From: Alphaproteobacteria bacterium UBA3760
GTDB lineage: Bacteria; Pseudomonadota; Alphaproteobacteria; Rs-D84
Direction: 5' to 3'
NCBI GenBank assembly: GCA_002371155.1
Contig: DFGC01000010.1
Span: forward strand, 22,599-86,598
DNA length: 64,000 bases
Part shown: in pieces, positions 62,999 to 64,000 of the stretch
Layout: the number at the start of each line of letters is the position of its first letter
How positions within the stretch are numbered: the stretch's first letter is position 1
Position numbers and translations under genes: made by a program
Notes under the pieces: generated by a model
Database searches by the model: none
What the model saw: only the letters and a program-made list of their open reading frames with translations
What the model was told of the DNA's origin: nothing

Positions 62999-63232
62999 TT
63001 ATTTTTCTTCGGTATATTTTGCGAATTGCGAAAATGTTGTGTGTGTTGCGTTCAATACTTTGGCAATTGTTTCAATAGATGGCCATCGCGGTTGACCATA
63101 TTTTGATGCGCGTTTCGATTTATTAAAAGTCGTCGGGTCCAAACCACTGATGCGTGCCATTGCGCTACAGCTCAGGTTATTATCACGTGCCAAACGGTCT
63201 ATTGCACGCCATAAATTATCATTTGAAAGCAT
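62999..63232 (-). CDS. Small helix-turn-helix protein (phage-repressor-like)
   Basis: 77 residues. LSCSAMARISGLDPTTFNKSKR (residues 20-41) and PSIETIAKVLNATHTTFSQF is the HTH layout of S24/CI-like repressors without the peptidase part. AAAGGAGATATC precedes the start. Probably a short DNA-binding regulator left from a mobile element or a solitary regulator. Confidence 0.75.
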   Translation of the reverse strand: MLSNDNLWRAIDRLARDNNLSCSAMARISGLDPTTFNKSKRASKYGQPRWPSIETIAKVLNATHTTFSQFAKYTEEK

Positions 63233-63511
63233 GATATCTCCTTTTTATATAATATATATTTTACATAAAAATAGGGAAAAATTCAATGTATAATAACGGA
63301 ATACGATAAAACAAAAATAAAAACAACTAAATATTAAAAGTGCAGAAAACAGGGAGTTTTTATAAAATTCTATATATTTTTATAAAAAAACTAATGCGGG
63401 AATTTTTCCTAAATTTTTCGTTATGGGTGTATGTTCATGAAAAAATCGGTAATTTTGTCAAAAAACGATTCGCTTTTATCATTTGCCCAAACATACATAT
63501 GATGGCAGTGT
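63233..63511. other. Intergenic, no supported gene
   Basis: AT-rich DNA upstream of the repressor-like gene; a plus-strand frame from 63340 runs into the repeats and is not credible. Nothing else seen. Confidence 0.5.
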
Positions 63512-63544
63512 GGTGGGTTAGTTCCCCTCCCATCGGGCCCCACG
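63512..63544 (+). repeat. 33-bp direct repeat, copy 1
   Basis: GGTGGGTTAGTTCCCC then TCCCATCGGGCCCCACG; identical to 63691-63723. Confidence 0.95.
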
Positions 63545-63690
63545 GCAGAGAAATAGCGCACTGTTCCGTCATACCGCGGACGCGCGGTATCCAGTTGACG
63601 ACATTTGTCGTCAACCTGTGTAATAAAGCAAAATAACGCAAGTTTTGCGGAACGCAAAACTGGATCCCGGCCTGCGCCGGGATGACGAGC

Positions 63691-63723
63691 GGTGGGTTAG
63701 TTCCCCTCCCATCGGGCCCCACG
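63691..63723 (+). repeat. 33-bp direct repeat, copy 2
   Basis: Identical to 63512-63544, 179 bases apart. Confidence 0.95.
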
Positions 63724-63785
63724 AAACACATTTGTGTTTCGTGGGTGATACTTGGAGGGGTGGCGCGAAGCGACGGGGAGGTCGC

Positions 63786-63812
63786 ACTTGGATATTCTCC
63801 TTCTTTATGAAA
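63786..63812 (+). repeat. 27-bp direct repeat, copy 1
   Basis: ACTTGGATATTCTCCTTC + TTTATGAAA; identical to 63974-64000, which is cut by the window end. Confidence 0.93.
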
Positions 63813-63973
63813 GAAGGAGTACCCCGCGCCAGCGGGGGGAGGTAGTTGTGAAAGGCTCGGGCATCTGGTGTGGTTGTGATTATACTAAACTGCCCCGTCT
63901 TGTTCGCTTTGCTCACAATCCACCCCGTCTTTTCCGCGGGGGCGGTATAAGACGGGGAATATGAAATGGTCGA

Positions 63974-64000
63974 ACTTGGATATTCTCCTTCTTTATGAAA
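63974..64000 (+). repeat. 27-bp direct repeat, copy 2 (window edge)
   Basis: Identical to 63786-63812 up to the last base of the window, so the repeat may continue beyond it. Confidence 0.93.

Larger units (their letters stand above)
63572..63842. repeat. Cluster of perfect hairpins
   Basis: In 270 bases at least six perfect inverted repeats stand side by side: ATACCGCG/CGCGGTAT, TTGACGACA/TGTCGTCAA, AGTTTTGCG/CGCAAAACT, ATCCCGGC/GCCGGGAT, CACGAAACACA/TGTGTTTCGTG and CTCCTTCTTT/AAAGAAGGAG, with loops of 2-4 bases. The fourth resembles the dispersed palindromes of alphaproteobacteria. No protein coding is supported. Confidence 0.85.

Noticed and set aside
63340..63636. 98-codon plus-strand frame at the right end
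   Set aside because: Runs through the 33-bp repeat and two palindromes, has no ribosome site, and its composition changes at the repeat.
1..64000. Recoded TGA (Trp) as in some reduced alphaproteobacteria
   Set aside because: Several well-defined genes end in TGA, including ATGA overlaps, and Trp is encoded by TGG throughout.

Overview
The window reads as a chromosomal segment of a low-to-mid GC alphaproteobacterium with a reduced, host-associated style of genome (my inference: something like the uncultured gut alphaproteobacteria). The basis is the gene content: alphaproteobacterial-type rpoB-rpoC, rpmF-plsX, ihfA, hemW, two ornithine-lipid synthases with an acyltransferase, many signal-peptide beta-barrels, and Shine-Dalgarno starts. 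TGA is used as a normal stop.

Layout. 1-8.5 kb: core genes rpoB (5' end outside the window), rpoC, rpmF, plsX. 8.5-13.8 kb: a lysine-rich small protein, a solitary mraZ with no rsmH after it, a large cysteine-containing exported protein, a MerT/MerC-like membrane protein, tRNA-Arg(CCT) with a duplicated 3' flank, and ihfA. 13.8-27.1 kb: pepO-hemW, an outer-membrane barrel, a lytic transglycosylase, a lipid operon (two olsB copies and plsC) running into an archaeal/eukaryal-type proS, ldh, a small GNAT, a CPHC thiol-disulfide protein, cvpA. 27.2-41.4 kb: tRNA-Thr(TGT), then a dense 'secretome' of proteins with signal peptides: a trypsin-like protease and its overlapping partner, two mini-lipoproteins, four more barrels or glycine-zipper proteins, a phage-fibre-like secreted gene set behind a (TTTG)10 repeat, plus trhP.

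41.6-63.3 kb is accessory DNA. It starts with an N-terminally truncated AAA+ ATPase and a DUF2779 nuclease-like protein, then a divergent HxlR/cupin pair around a palindromic operator. Next is a divergent metK behind a SAM-II-like riboswitch that appears to control a 51-codon upstream ORF overlapping metK, with a hairpin over the metK ribosome binding site. A 5.3 kb island follows, bounded by 67-bp repeats of the 3' end of tRNA-Asn(GTT); it holds a type II restriction-modification pair. Beyond the tRNA are a single-chain restriction-modification enzyme (type ISP/IIG-like), a Bro-N protein and a tyrosine recombinase. Then come an ASCH/NUDIX cluster with decayed members, a TetR-controlled operon with one cytoplasmic and one exported flavodoxin, and a GNAT-ASCH pair. 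The last 500 bases are a cluster of perfect hairpins and direct repeats without a supported gene.

How the genes work together: the core segments cover transcription, translation and phospholipid/ornithine-lipid supply; the middle segment builds and remodels the envelope; the right third carries defence and small regulatory cassettes gained by transfer, several of them visibly decaying.
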